Assembly (NCBI GenBank): GCA_017619635.1 | Contig: JAFZRZ010000040.1 | Coordinates: 124,001 to 188,000 of the forward strand | From: Lachnospiraceae bacterium | GTDB taxonomy: Bacteria; Bacillota; Clostridia; Lachnospirales; Lachnospiraceae | Reading direction: 5' to 3' | Length of the DNA: 64,000 bases | Shown: in pieces, positions 27,256-35,634 of the stretch | How positions within the stretch are numbered: the first letter of the stretch is position 1 | Layout of the letters: each line of letters begins with the position of its first letter | The notes under the pieces: generated by a model | Seen by the model: the letters and a program-made list of their open reading frames with translations, nothing else | Database searches by the model: none | Told to the model about the DNA's origin: nothing | Program-made: the position numbers and the translations under genes

Positions 27256-27576
27256 ATGAATCCGCGTATTGAAACGCCTTTAATAGGTGAAATTTTATCT
27301 GAAGAATTCATGAACCCCCTTAATATATCTGCTTACAGATTAGCTCAGGAAATACATGTACCTGTTTCTCGTATCCAAGATATACTGCATAATCGAAGGA
27401 AAATCTCTGCAGATACCTCCATAAGACTCGCAAGGTTTTTCGGTGTATCTGATAGCTATTTTTTAAATATACAAACTGATATTGATCTGAGAGAACTTAG
27501 GCTAACTATGGACGATGAAATAACTAATATTCGTCCTTTCGTACAGCAAGAATCAAAAGAAAGTATATACATGTGA
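27256..27576 (+). CDS. higA: HigA-type antitoxin, XRE-family DNA-binding protein
   Basis: Neutralises the upstream HigB-like toxin and probably represses the operon. The 106-residue protein starts MNPRIETPLIGEILSEEFM, matching HigA proteins. It contains a helix-turn-helix (YRLAQEIHVPVSRIQDILHNRRKIS, about residues 27-51) followed by SIRLARFFGVSDSYFLN. ATG 27256 has AAAGGA about nine bases upstream; an in-frame start at 27205 overlaps higB and is less likely. A bidirectional terminator begins two bases after the stop. Confidence 0.9.
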   Translation: MNPRIETPLIGEILSEEFMNPLNISAYRLAQEIHVPVSRIQDILHNRRKISADTSIRLARFFGVSDSYFLNIQTDIDLRELRLTMDDEITNIRPFVQQESKESIYM

Positions 27577-27577
27577 A

Positions 27578-27607
27578 AACAGGTCCGAGCATTTGCTCAG
27601 GCCTGTT
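27578..27607. terminator. Bidirectional terminator after higA
   Basis: A 13-bp stem with one mismatch (AACAGGTC...GGCCTGTT, with inner GAGC/GCTC and an ATTT loop) lies between converging genes; its right half overlaps the stop of the next minus-strand gene. Confidence 0.8.
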
Positions 27608-28079
27608 CTATTGATTTAAAGTATTGTTTTTTCACATTGAATAATGCTGTAGTCATTGCCAGCCACGTTATTATAAAGAAGAAGTAGAAGATAAGCATGT
27701 GATATGAGCTGCAGTCTCTCATTTCTTCGTATTTGACCAGCCATCCTATTATAAGTGTTACAATACAGGCCTGACGGGCTGACATTGTTATAAGCAGATG
27801 TATCGTACTTTTTGCAAAGAATATCACAATAAGTGAAATAAACGGTACTAAAGCATTGATCAGTAACAAAATAGCAAAGAGTCTTGAGCTGTCATCGAAC
27901 ACAACACTTGGAGTATCCATTATCAACAATATCAGAAATAATATTCCTTCAACTGCAAAGCAAACAATGTTTGGTAAATACAATGCTTTCTTTTGTCTTT
28001 CAAATCTGTGAACACCAGCTTCAGCAAATTCCTTGTCTCTGATTTTCTTTCTTGAATCATTGTTAGTAGTAGTAGCCAT
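27597..28079 (-). CDS. Four-helix integral membrane protein of unknown function
   Basis: The 160-residue protein has a charged cytoplasm-like N-terminus (about 35 residues, K/R-rich) and four hydrophobic segments at about residues 36-55, 68-88, 95-118 and 130-150. A short basic tail follows. No catalytic or transport motif is visible and I do not recognise the family. It is transcribed alone, with AAAGGA before the ATG. A striking inverted repeat (28150-28185) lies about 70-105 bases upstream of its start. Confidence 0.7.
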   Translation of the reverse strand: MATTTNNDSRKKIRDKEFAEAGVHRFERQKKALYLPNIVCFAVEGILFLILLIMDTPSVVFDDSSRLFAILLLINALVPFISLIVIFFAKSTIHLLITMSARQACIVTLIIGWLVKYEEMRDCSSYHMLIFYFFFIITWLAMTTALFNVKKQYFKSIEQA

Positions 28080-28149
28080 TAATTTATTCCTTTATTATAT
28101 TATTTTTCCTGTATAAATCTGTACCGGAAGAAGCGTGTTTACCGATATG

Positions 28150-28185
28150 TAACTATTCGCAAAAGAACAGTTTAACGAATAGTTA
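28150..28185. repeat. Inverted repeat upstream of the membrane protein gene
   Basis: TAACTATTCG (28150-28159) and CGAATAGTTA (28176-28185) are perfect 10-bp arms around 16 bases. The right part read on the minus strand, TTAACTATTCGTTAA, is itself a palindrome (TTAAC-N5-GTTAA), and AACTATTCGTTAAAC recurs exactly at 32145-32159. It could be an operator or a weak terminator for the minus-strand gene above it. Confidence 0.55.
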
Positions 28186-28209
28186 ATGGCTAAAAACGCC
28201 GTAAATACG

Positions 28210-30144
28210 TTATTTTACAAATTTGATCATTCTTAAGCGGCTTCCTTCTTCCTTATCGGAATTATAACCTAATCTCTCATATAATCTGTATGCATCCTCG
28301 TTTGATTTCTCAACGTGTAACACCAACACATCTATATCGTTTTCTTTTGCAAACATCTCAGCATTTTTCATGAGCGCTGAGCCTATTCCGAGATTTCGAT
28401 AATTCTTGGTTACGGACATATCATCCAGGTAAATGAAATCCTGATCCTCGCGATGTACTTCAATTGACAGATATGCTATAACATCATCGTCCGCTTGAGC
28501 CACGCAGATCCAATCCTGGTTCTTATTGTCAAAGAATCTGTCCAAATAACCATCTTCATAACCATCTACATCATCTGTGTTATAAATTGTCTTTAGCATT
28601 TCAATGAACAGTGATCTGATAGTTGATTCATCATCAGATTTAGCAGGTCTCAGTGTCCATTTGTTTTTATTGAATTTAGATTCAATGTTTTTATCATCAA
28701 TATTTTCAGATGCTTTTTTGCTCTTAATCTTATCAATACAATTATTTATGCCTTTATAAGCCGAAGCACATATTGTTTTTAATTTACTGTCTTTTTGAAT
28801 ATTTACTTCTATTTGAGCATCCTTGTCTTTCTTGGATGATTTTTTATCTCCTGTAGACAGATTTATCGTTCGTTTACTCTTCTTCTCATGAATCCTGTTA
28901 TTTTTATCAATATATTCAAGGTTCATATATTCTTCTGTATCTGACGGCAGTTCTTTTTCTGCGAGTGAATTACGCATAAATCTTCTTAACCATGCATAGA
29001 GACATGCAAATGTTGGTACTCCGAGGAAGAATCCTGTCATTCCCCACAGACCGCCAAACAAAGTGATCGAGAATATAACCCAGAATCCTGACAAACCTGT
29101 TGAGTTGCCAAGAATGAGCGGACCTATAAGATTTCCGTCTATCTGCTGAAGTATGATAATGAATATTACAAAATACAGAGCTTTCACAGGATCGATCAAA
29201 AGTATAAGGATCGCACTGGGTATCGCTCCGATAAACGGTCCAAAGAACGGGATTATGTTCGTGATTCCGATTATGACTGAGATCAACAGCGTGTAAGGCA
29301 TATTGATGAGCGTTAAAACGATAAAACACAACATTCCGATTATTATGGAATCGATTATCTTACCTGCAACAAATGATATGAAGGTTTTATCGATATATCT
29401 GATGTCTTCAACGATAAGATTCGCACGTTCTCTTGCAAACAACGAATATATAAGCTTCTTAACCTGTGCACGGAATCTTTCCTTGCTTGATAAAAGATAT
29501 ATGGCAATAAAGAAGCCGATAAAAAGATCCCATAATGCTCCAAGGAAACTGAATACGCTGCTGTAGACTGTCTTTACCCAGCCGTTTATACTCGGTACGA
29601 TGTTTTCCTGAACAAAGCCCATGATGTCTTCATAATAATGCTCAATAACAGCCATTATGTCTCTTTCAGGGAAAAGATCGAGTTTGGTAATGACAGAGTT
29701 TGCGATATTTATTAAAGAATCCAGATAAACAGGCATCTGAGCTATGATGTTTTGAATACTCTCGATAACCTGAGGGATTACGCTTCTTACAAAAAGGAAG
29801 ATCAGGAAAAACACTATGAGCAATGATATGAATATGGATACCGTTCGCATCTGTGAACGTCTTTTATCATTTATCTCAATATTGTGTTTTTTAAGATATG
29901 GAATAAATAGTTTATCCTCGAAAAGATCAACGAGAGGACTTAATACATATGCAACAACAAGTCCATCAACGATAGGCATTATCATCCTTATCAGACCTGA
30001 TATGTTTTTTCCGATAGTCGCGATGTTAAGGATCAGATAGATAGACAAAACAGAAGCCATTAAGACAATAAATGCTGTCAGGCCCCATTTAAAATATTTG
30101 GATTTCATTATAGGATGTCTTTCGTTCTTCTGATTCTTGCCCAT
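28210..30144 (-). CDS. AI-2E/PerM-type transporter fused to a GNAT acetyltransferase
   Basis: The 644-residue protein joins two families. Residues about 1-390 are an AI-2E (UPF0118) membrane protein with about eight helices and the family segments IGITNIIPFFGPFIGAIPSA and LILGNSTGLSGFWVI. Residues about 390-490 are a lysine- and aspartate-rich linker with a coiled, charged character. Residues about 490-644 are a GNAT N-acetyltransferase whose acetyl-CoA loop reads YRNLGIGSALM, followed by VEKSNEDAYRLYERLGY. Family members export small molecules or cations. The fused cytoplasmic acetyltransferase suggests modification of the transported solute or of the transporter, which is inference. There is no frameshift or internal stop at the junction. 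Confidence 0.87.
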   Translation of the reverse strand: MGKNQKNERHPIMKSKYFKWGLTAFIVLMASVLSIYLILNIATIGKNISGLIRMIMPIVDGLVVAYVLSPLVDLFEDKLFIPYLKKHNIEINDKRRSQMRTVSIFISLLIVFFLIFLFVRSVIPQVIESIQNIIAQMPVYLDSLINIANSVITKLDLFPERDIMAVIEHYYEDIMGFVQENIVPSINGWVKTVYSSVFSFLGALWDLFIGFFIAIYLLSSKERFRAQVKKLIYSLFARERANLIVEDIRYIDKTFISFVAGKIIDSIIIGMLCFIVLTLINMPYTLLISVIIGITNIIPFFGPFIGAIPSAILILLIDPVKALYFVIFIIILQQIDGNLIGPLILGNSTGLSGFWVIFSITLFGGLWGMTGFFLGVPTFACLYAWLRRFMRNSLAEKELPSDTEEYMNLEYIDKNNRIHEKKSKRTINLSTGDKKSSKKDKDAQIEVNIQKDSKLKTICASAYKGINNCIDKIKSKKASENIDDKNIESKFNKNKWTLRPAKSDDESTIRSLFIEMLKTIYNTDDVDGYEDGYLDRFFDNKNQDWICVAQADDDVIAYLSIEVHREDQDFIYLDDMSVTKNYRNLGIGSALMKNAEMFAKENDIDVLVLHVEKSNEDAYRLYERLGYNSDKEEGSRLRMIKFVK

Positions 30145-30162
30145 GGATGAATATACCCTTCT

Positions 30163-30186
30163 TTAACCGTGATCAGTCACGCTTAA
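30163..30186. repeat. Inverted repeat in the leader of the AI-2E fusion gene
   Basis: TTAACCGTGA and TCACGCTTAA are 10-bp arms with one mismatch around a TCAG loop. It lies between a TATAAT on the minus strand near 30215 and the start codon, so it may be an operator or leader hairpin. Confidence 0.45.
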
Positions 30187-30222
30187 ACTTCATATAACCC
30201 ATTTATCTATTATACACGAAAA

Positions 30223-30882
30223 TCATATGGTTTTAAAATCAATATTATCAAGTGATCTTATGACTTTAACGCCTTCAAGTTCGATATCTTTTGATCTTGA
30301 AAGGTATATCGGCCTTATCCCGACTGCTTTGGCAGCTTCAACATCGGATGTGATCGAATCTCCGATAAGTACAACTTCATCAGGCTTTACACCGGAAATC
30401 TCAAGAGCCTTCTCAAATATTCTTCTGTGAGGCTTGCATGCGCTTACCATTTCAGCAGATATTATACCTGCAGGGTTCAATCCCTTTAATGCCATTGATT
30501 CTTTAAGATAGCCAAGATCATCATTGGATATTATATATATAGGAAGTGTACTTCTTTCAAAAAATGGCTTTACATCATCAAACAGAGGTGCCTCAACCCA
30601 GATCTTTCTCCAAATATCATGCATATGAACAAGATCACCGTTTAGTCCGTAATTCTTTGCACAATGTTCCAAAATGATATCAACTTTATCATCATTTTTG
30701 ATGAATGCATCATCAAAGCTTTCAGACTCTAATTTTTTTATCATGGTCCAGACTACTTTAAGAACTTCGCCTTTATCCTTAAGATCACTGTGTGAGACGA
30801 AATAAGAAAGAAGCTCTCGTGTATACGGTTCATCTTCCATGACCATTGTTCCGGTATAATCCATAAATATAGCTTTTGTCAT
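30223..30882 (-). CDS. HAD-superfamily hydrolase with variant motif I
   Basis: Cytoplasmic HAD protein of 219 residues. Motif I is FMDYTGTMV: the nucleophile Asp8 is present, but the usual second Asp is Thr10 (as in P-type ATPases, DKTGT). This should weaken phosphatase acid-base catalysis or shift the chemistry. Motif II is ISND, the Lys lies in ACKPHRRIFEKAL and motif IV is LIGDSITSDVEAAKAVG, all typical of the YjjG/haloacid dehalogenase-like group. AGGAG precedes the ATG. The substrate is unknown. It is followed on the same strand by the AI-2E fusion gene. Confidence 0.83.
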   Translation of the reverse strand: MTKAIFMDYTGTMVMEDEPYTRELLSYFVSHSDLKDKGEVLKVVWTMIKKLESESFDDAFIKNDDKVDIILEHCAKNYGLNGDLVHMHDIWRKIWVEAPLFDDVKPFFERSTLPIYIISNDDLGYLKESMALKGLNPAGIISAEMVSACKPHRRIFEKALEISGVKPDEVVLIGDSITSDVEAAKAVGIRPIYLSRSKDIELEGVKVIRSLDNIDFKTI

Positions 30883-30911
30883 ATAAATATACTCCTACCC
30901 CGCCATTACTC

Positions 30912-32048
30912 TCACAGATCTTTCTTTTTAAGACCGTATTTTTTTGCATCCCTTGGCCAGCTTGTATTGGCTATAAACATATATAATGAACGCGAAAACT
31001 TATAGGCATCTGCATATACATCATCTATATACCCGGATCCCTTAATAGCATCCGAAAGGCTGTTCAATCCCTGTATAACATATTTTGCGGGTCCTTTTCC
31101 CGGATTTGAAGGATTGGCCATCATACCCTGCATCTCACCTGCACCTATTGCAACACCTCCGCAATACTTAAAACCGCATTTATCAGACCATTGCTTAACC
31201 ATGCTCATAAGATTTATGAGCTGCTTACTCTCGTATAAGCCCATATTTGAGATCAGATATATCTTCTTGGCGCTGTTAAACTGATACTTTTCGATCTTTT
31301 CCATGAGTCTTAGCGGTGCCGAAGGTATCCCGTCAACATATAAAGGCATTGCAAGTACAATCTTATCCACACCGTCGATCTTCTTTATAAGTTCATCAGT
31401 TTTATTTAAATATGTTGAAAGATTTATATTCTCTGTATTATCAAGTTTTGCTTCCAAAAAGTTTAAAAACCTTTTTGAATTCGCATTGTCGGCACGAAGA
31501 CTGCAGTTTATTAAAAGAACCTTTTGTGGATCACAGTCTGTCTCTTCCAAAACGATCTTATCAGTATCACAGATATTGCATTCCTCAAACCGTATATCCT
31601 TTACAGTTCCGTGAAGATTTGTACACATGGCTTTTACATATCTTTTAGCGTTTTCTTTATCATCTTCAGTAAAACTGTCAGATCTGAAGATACATGTTAT
31701 AGGTTTGTCTTCGGGATATCTCTTTTTGTGATGCATCTCATCCATGTAAACTTCAAAGAACGGACTTACAAACCCGATGCATCTGTCTAAAGCATTTTTT
31801 ACAAAACTGCTTGGACCGCCATAAGTATACCTGCTTATGATAACGACCTCATCTGCCTTATGTATAAGATCTGCGATATTATCATAACCGTCTTTGATAA
31901 CGCATTTTCCGGGCGTCTTTATCCAGCATGAAAAACAACCGATACACGGTTTGATGTTACCGTTATCAGATATTATCTCAAATTCTTTATAATCAGCTGA
32001 AATATGAGTGAATTCTTCCTCATTAAGATCATGTATCAACAGTTTCAT
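30912..32048 (-). CDS. Tandem flavodoxin-like protein (NAD(P)H-dependent FMN reductase family)
   Basis: The 378-residue protein contains two flavodoxin-like folds. The first (about 1-150) has the iron-sulfur-flavoprotein-like CIGCFSCW cysteine segment and FMN-binding SRYTYGGPSSFVKNALDR. The second (about 168-345) starts KVLLINCSLR with FMN phosphate-loop features and AMPLYVDGIPSAPLRLME. Such duplicated proteins are annotated as NAD(P)H-dependent oxidoreductases in anaerobes; the substrate is not known. AAAGGGGAG precedes the ATG. The Cys residues may bind a cluster or protect a thiol, but the full iron-sulfur flavoprotein motif is not seen. Confidence 0.78.
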   Translation of the reverse strand: MKLLIHDLNEEEFTHISADYKEFEIISDNGNIKPCIGCFSCWIKTPGKCVIKDGYDNIADLIHKADEVVIISRYTYGGPSSFVKNALDRCIGFVSPFFEVYMDEMHHKKRYPEDKPITCIFRSDSFTEDDKENAKRYVKAMCTNLHGTVKDIRFEECNICDTDKIVLEETDCDPQKVLLINCSLRADNANSKRFLNFLEAKLDNTENINLSTYLNKTDELIKKIDGVDKIVLAMPLYVDGIPSAPLRLMEKIEKYQFNSAKKIYLISNMGLYESKQLINLMSMVKQWSDKCGFKYCGGVAIGAGEMQGMMANPSNPGKGPAKYVIQGLNSLSDAIKGSGYIDDVYADAYKFSRSLYMFIANTSWPRDAKKYGLKKKDL

Positions 32049-32110
32049 ATTCTCCCCTTTTAACGATATGACTGTTACAAAACATTAATATTCTATCATA
32101 TTTTTAGTGA

Positions 32111-32159
32111 TTGACAAACTCTATGTATATGCAATAATAAAGTCAACTATTCGTTAAAC
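32111..32159 (+). promoter_or_regulatory. Promoter and palindromic site upstream of the ttcA operon
   Basis: TTGACA (32111-32116), 16 bases and AATAAT (32133-32138) with an upstream TGC extension form a promoter. AACTATTCGTTAAAC (32145-32159) just downstream is identical to a segment upstream of the membrane protein gene at 28079 and may bind a shared regulator. Confidence 0.6.
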
Positions 32160-32173
32160 AAAGGATAAGAAAT

Positions 32174-32908
32174 ATGAAACTACAACAGGTTTTAAGTCGT
32201 GTCAGGAAAGCATGCGAAGACTACAACATGATCGAGGAAGGTGACTGTATCGCAGTGGGAATAAGCGGTGGTAAAGACAGCCTTACTCTTCTTTATGCTC
32301 TTGCCGCAATGAAACGCTTTTACCCTAAGAAATTCACTCTTAAGGCTATAACTATAGATCTCGGTTTTAAGAATCTTGATCTTACAAGCATACAGAAACT
32401 CTGTGATGAACTCGAAGTCGAATACAGGATTGAAAAAACAGACATCGCTCAGATAGTATTTGATGAAAGAAAAGAATCTAATCCATGCTCGCTTTGTGCA
32501 AAGATGCGTAAAGGTGCGCTTAACGAAGTGATAAAACAAATGGGCTGCAACAAGGTCGCATATGCTCATCATAAGGACGATGTCGTGGAAACAATGCTCC
32601 TTTCGCTTTTTTATGAGGGAAGGTTCCACTGCTTCTCTCCTGTCACATATCTTGACAGATCACAGGTTGTGGTCATAAGGCCTCTCATATATATGAATGA
32701 AGCTGACGTAAAGGGATTTGTAAGAAGATACAATGTCCCTGTTGTAAAGAGCCCGTGCCCTGCAGATAAAAAGACAAAACGCGAATATATCCATCAGGTT
32801 GTAAGTATGTTAAACAAAGATATCCCGTCAGTAAAAAACAGGATGTTCACAGCCATAACGGATTCAGATCTGCCCGGCTGGAGCAGCAAAAAAGATGCAA
32901 GGTATTAG
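32174..32908 (+). CDS. ttcA: TtcA-family tRNA thiolation protein (PP-loop ATPase)
   Basis: Predicted ATP-dependent tRNA sulfur transferase, like TtcA that makes 2-thiocytidine 32. The 244-residue protein has the PP-loop VGISGGKDSLTLL near residue 30, the CxxC motif in NPCSLCAKMRKG, AYAHHKDDVVET, and the third family cysteine in KSPCPAD. Together these are the iron-sulfur and catalytic cysteines of this family. In Firmicutes closely related proteins can thiolate other positions, so the exact target is uncertain. An Xer-type recombinase follows two bases downstream and a rhomboid protease after it. Confidence 0.83.
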   Translation: MKLQQVLSRVRKACEDYNMIEEGDCIAVGISGGKDSLTLLYALAAMKRFYPKKFTLKAITIDLGFKNLDLTSIQKLCDELEVEYRIEKTDIAQIVFDERKESNPCSLCAKMRKGALNEVIKQMGCNKVAYAHHKDDVVETMLLSLFYEGRFHCFSPVTYLDRSQVVVIRPLIYMNEADVKGFVRRYNVPVVKSPCPADKKTKREYIHQVVSMLNKDIPSVKNRMFTAITDSDLPGWSSKKDARY

Positions 32909-32910
32909 TT

Positions 32911-33969
32911 ATGGAAAAAGGTAAGACCAATTATCACGACGAACAGAATAAAAAGAATGTAATGAAATTGAGAGAACTTCTTGATTCTCTTCCGTCATTT
33001 TGCAAGATGTATTTCAGGGGGATGAATGACACTATAGGATCCAGGACTAAGATCGCTTATGCTTATGATCTTCGTGTCTTCTTTGATTTTCTTCATAAGA
33101 ACAATCCATATGTATCAAAGTTTGAGATGCAGGATATACCGATGTCAGTTCTTGATAAAGTCAGTCGTGAAGACATTGAGGAATATATGGAATATCTTTC
33201 TTTCTACAAAAACGAACAGGAAGAGGATGTTTTAAATGATGAGCGCGGAAAAAGCAGAAAGCTGGCTTCCTTGAGATCATTTTATAACTACTATTTTAAA
33301 AACGAACTCATTGAGACCAATGCACCTGCACTTGTTCCCATGCCAAAGCTTCATGAAAAAGAGATAATCAGACTTGAACCCGACGAGGTCGCCACTTTAC
33401 TGGATCAGGTGGAAGCCGGTACCAATCTCACCAAAAAACAGATGAGTTATCACAGTAAGACGGTTGTCAGAGACATGGCCATCTTAACTCTTCTTCTTGG
33501 AACAGGTATCCGTGTAAGCGAATGTGTCGGAATAGATATAAATGATATAGACTTTAACAATACACGAGTAAAGGTACGCCGTAAGGGTGGCTACGAGGAT
33601 GTAGTATACTTTGGCGATGAAGTATTAAAGGCTCTTACCGAATACTTTGAGGAAAGAAAACATATAATACCTTATACCGGTCATGAGGATGCCTTCTTTT
33701 TATCAATGCAGAATAAACGCATAAGCGTACGAGCAGTTGAGATACTTGTTAAAAAGTACTCTTCTTTAGTCACAAACGTAAAAAAAATAACTCCTCATAA
33801 ACTAAGGAGTACCTTTGGCACAAATCTCTATCAGGAGACAGGTGATATATATCTGGTAGCCGATGTGCTGGGCCATAAGGACGTTAATACAACACGTAAG
33901 CATTACGCAGCCATGAAAGATGAACATAAACGAAAAGCAGCCAAAGCAGTCCGACTTCGTGAAGACTGA
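32911..33969 (+). CDS. Tyrosine recombinase of the XerC/XerD type
   Basis: Site-specific recombinase, probably in chromosome dimer resolution. The 352-residue protein has an N-terminal SAM-like core-binding domain (about 20-135) and a complete catalytic domain: Arg in GTGIRVSECVG, Lys in VRRKGG, HKLRSTFG, LGHKDVNTTRKHY with the tyrosine in the closing KHYAAM. The N-terminal region has 50 extra residues relative to XerC/D. Because it sits in an operon with ttcA-like and rhomboid genes, with no attachment sites or integrase-like cargo nearby, I read it as a housekeeping Xer protein rather than a mobile-element integrase. Confidence 0.86.
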   Translation: MEKGKTNYHDEQNKKNVMKLRELLDSLPSFCKMYFRGMNDTIGSRTKIAYAYDLRVFFDFLHKNNPYVSKFEMQDIPMSVLDKVSREDIEEYMEYLSFYKNEQEEDVLNDERGKSRKLASLRSFYNYYFKNELIETNAPALVPMPKLHEKEIIRLEPDEVATLLDQVEAGTNLTKKQMSYHSKTVVRDMAILTLLLGTGIRVSECVGIDINDIDFNNTRVKVRRKGGYEDVVYFGDEVLKALTEYFEERKHIIPYTGHEDAFFLSMQNKRISVRAVEILVKKYSSLVTNVKKITPHKLRSTFGTNLYQETGDIYLVADVLGHKDVNTTRKHYAAMKDEHKRKAAKAVRLRED

Positions 33970-33983
33970 TCAAACATAGATCA

Positions 33984-34670
33984 ATGACTGACAACATACT
34001 TAAATTCGATCCAAACAGAAATCAAAAGACAACTAAACCAAAACCTGATGATAATACACCATGGTCACTGCTCGCAGAAATGGTGATCCTTTACATCGCT
34101 TTGGAATATATCCTCAAATATGTCACAGAATATACGGTCACGTATGCTCTTGCCGGAGTAAACTGCGTTATCTTTTTGCTGATATATAAGAAAAAGCTTA
34201 ATACAAATGATCTTGGAAGTTCATATTATATGACTGTCAAATGCAATCAGAATTACAGGCTTTTGACCTCTGCATTCACTCACGAACATCCTCTTCATCT
34301 TCTTTTCAATATGTACTCACTCTCAAATATCGCACCCGCGATCGAAACATATTTGGGAAAACATGTATTTTTAGGTATATATATCTTCCTTGTCATAATA
34401 GGCGGTGGTTTATCTGCAATGATGAAGAAGAAAAAGAAACCATATGTTTCAAGTATCGGTGCTTCAGGCGCCATATGCGGAGTACTCGGACTTTTGATGG
34501 TACTTATCGGATTCTATCAGCCTTCAAGACTGATCAACTTTGTACCGACCATGATAATACTTCTTTTGATGACATTCTCTGACAGGATCGATTCAATGGG
34601 ACATTTTTGTGGATTGTTTGTCGGAATTCTTCTGGGAATATCGATCCTTGTGTTAAAATTCTATATATAG
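33984..34670 (+). CDS. Rhomboid-family intramembrane serine protease
   Basis: Cleaves membrane protein helices within the bilayer. The 228-residue protein has a 30-residue polar N-terminus and about six helices. The catalytic serine lies in SSIGASGAICGVLG (about residue 162) and the catalytic histidine in SMGHFCGLFVG (about residue 210). HPLHLLFNMYSL carries the oxyanion-hole asparagine of helix 2. All catalytic features are intact. It begins 14 bases after the recombinase stop and ends the operon before a terminator. Its substrate is unknown. Confidence 0.9.
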   Translation: MTDNILKFDPNRNQKTTKPKPDDNTPWSLLAEMVILYIALEYILKYVTEYTVTYALAGVNCVIFLLIYKKKLNTNDLGSSYYMTVKCNQNYRLLTSAFTHEHPLHLLFNMYSLSNIAPAIETYLGKHVFLGIYIFLVIIGGGLSAMMKKKKKPYVSSIGASGAICGVLGLLMVLIGFYQPSRLINFVPTMIILLLMTFSDRIDSMGHFCGLFVGILLGISILVLKFYI

Positions 34671-34677
34671 GATATAA

Positions 34678-34707
34678 AAAGTGCCAGATACCCGTATCTG
34701 ACACTTT
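34678..34707. terminator. Bidirectional terminator between rhomboid and fructosamine kinase
   Basis: A 13-bp stem with one mismatch (AAAGTGCCAGATA with TATCTGACACTTT) and a CCCG loop, flanked by A and T runs, sits between convergent genes. Confidence 0.88.
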
Positions 34708-34734
34708 AATATTTGTTATAACATCTAAAGAAAT

Positions 34735-35634
34735 CTATAAATACTTTTTAACTGTCCGCATAACCGAAAACAGGTATGAACTCCCAAACAGATTCAGATG
34801 ATTTAAAAGATGATACAGATTGTACAGATCTCTTCTTTCCTTATAACCAGGCTGTAATGGATTCACATCTTCATATGCCTTGTAAAATGCCCCGGGAAGA
34901 CTGCCGAACAGCTCAGTCATTGCTATATCCGCCTCTGCATGTCCGACATATACAGCAGGATCTATGAGCATCGCTTTACCTATAGCGTTAATCATGATAT
35001 TTCCGGACCACAGATCACCATGTAAAAGCGAAGGCTTGTTTGGCTCAACAAGTATCTTATCAAGCTTATCCATAAGACATAAAGCATTCCTTATAAATCC
35101 GTTATCAAAATATTCCTCTGCCATCTTAAACTGCGGCTCAAGTCTGCATTCCCTGAAAAAAGTGATCCATGAATCTTTAGCTCTGTTTATCTGTCTGCTA
35201 GCACCTATATAATTGTCATTATCAAATCCGTATATACCGTCAGACACAAATCCTTTTGTATCTGAAAGATGCATATGGGCAAGTTCTCTTCCGAATATCT
35301 CCCAGTGGTCCTTTACAGGTCCTGCACTTTCTATCATATCCATTAAAAGAAATGATATATTCCTTTCTTTATCTGTTCCTTTGCATAAAAGTTTAGGGGT
35401 ATCTACAGCCCCAGTTGATGCTATGGCCAAGATACCCTCTTCTTCCGCGTCAAAGAAAGATCTGTTTGCTACAGAGTTTGATTTTAGGAACAGTCTCTCA
35501 CCATTACTAAGATATAAGCATGATGCCTGGTTTATATCTCCTCCGCCAACAAACGATTCCTTTATGATGTTTACTTCTTCTCCCAAAATGCTTACTATTG
35601 CATCTTGTAATGAATTATATGATGTCAGACTCAT
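34735..35634 (-). CDS. Fructosamine/ketosamine-3-kinase family protein
   Basis: Kinase expected to phosphorylate fructosamine-type glycation adducts on amines or proteins so that they break down. The 299-residue protein has the family GGGDIN start of the ATP site, RLFLKSNS, and the aminoglycoside-phosphotransferase-like catalytic segment SLLHGDLWSGN, followed by MLIDPAVYVGHAEADIAMTE. Length matches bacterial family members. Its ATG overlaps the stop of the MIF-like gene upstream, so it ends a minus-strand run of small enzymes. Confidence 0.88.
   Translation of the reverse strand: MSLTSYNSLQDAIVSILGEEVNIIKESFVGGGDINQASCLYLSNGERLFLKSNSVANRSFFDAEEEGILAIASTGAVDTPKLLCKGTDKERNISFLLMDMIESAGPVKDHWEIFGRELAHMHLSDTKGFVSDGIYGFDNDNYIGASRQINRAKDSWITFFRECRLEPQFKMAEEYFDNGFIRNALCLMDKLDKILVEPNKPSLLHGDLWSGNIMINAIGKAMLIDPAVYVGHAEADIAMTELFGSLPGAFYKAYEDVNPLQPGYKERRDLYNLYHLLNHLNLFGSSYLFSVMRTVKKYL

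Noticed and set aside
26961..27576. Prophage remnant marked by higBA
   Set aside because: No phage structural, lysis or integrase genes flank it; the neighbours are lexA/yneA and a membrane protein.
32911..33969. Mobile-element integrase
   Set aside because: It is cotranscribed with a tRNA-modification and a rhomboid gene, with no att repeats, tRNA end or cargo genes visible nearby.
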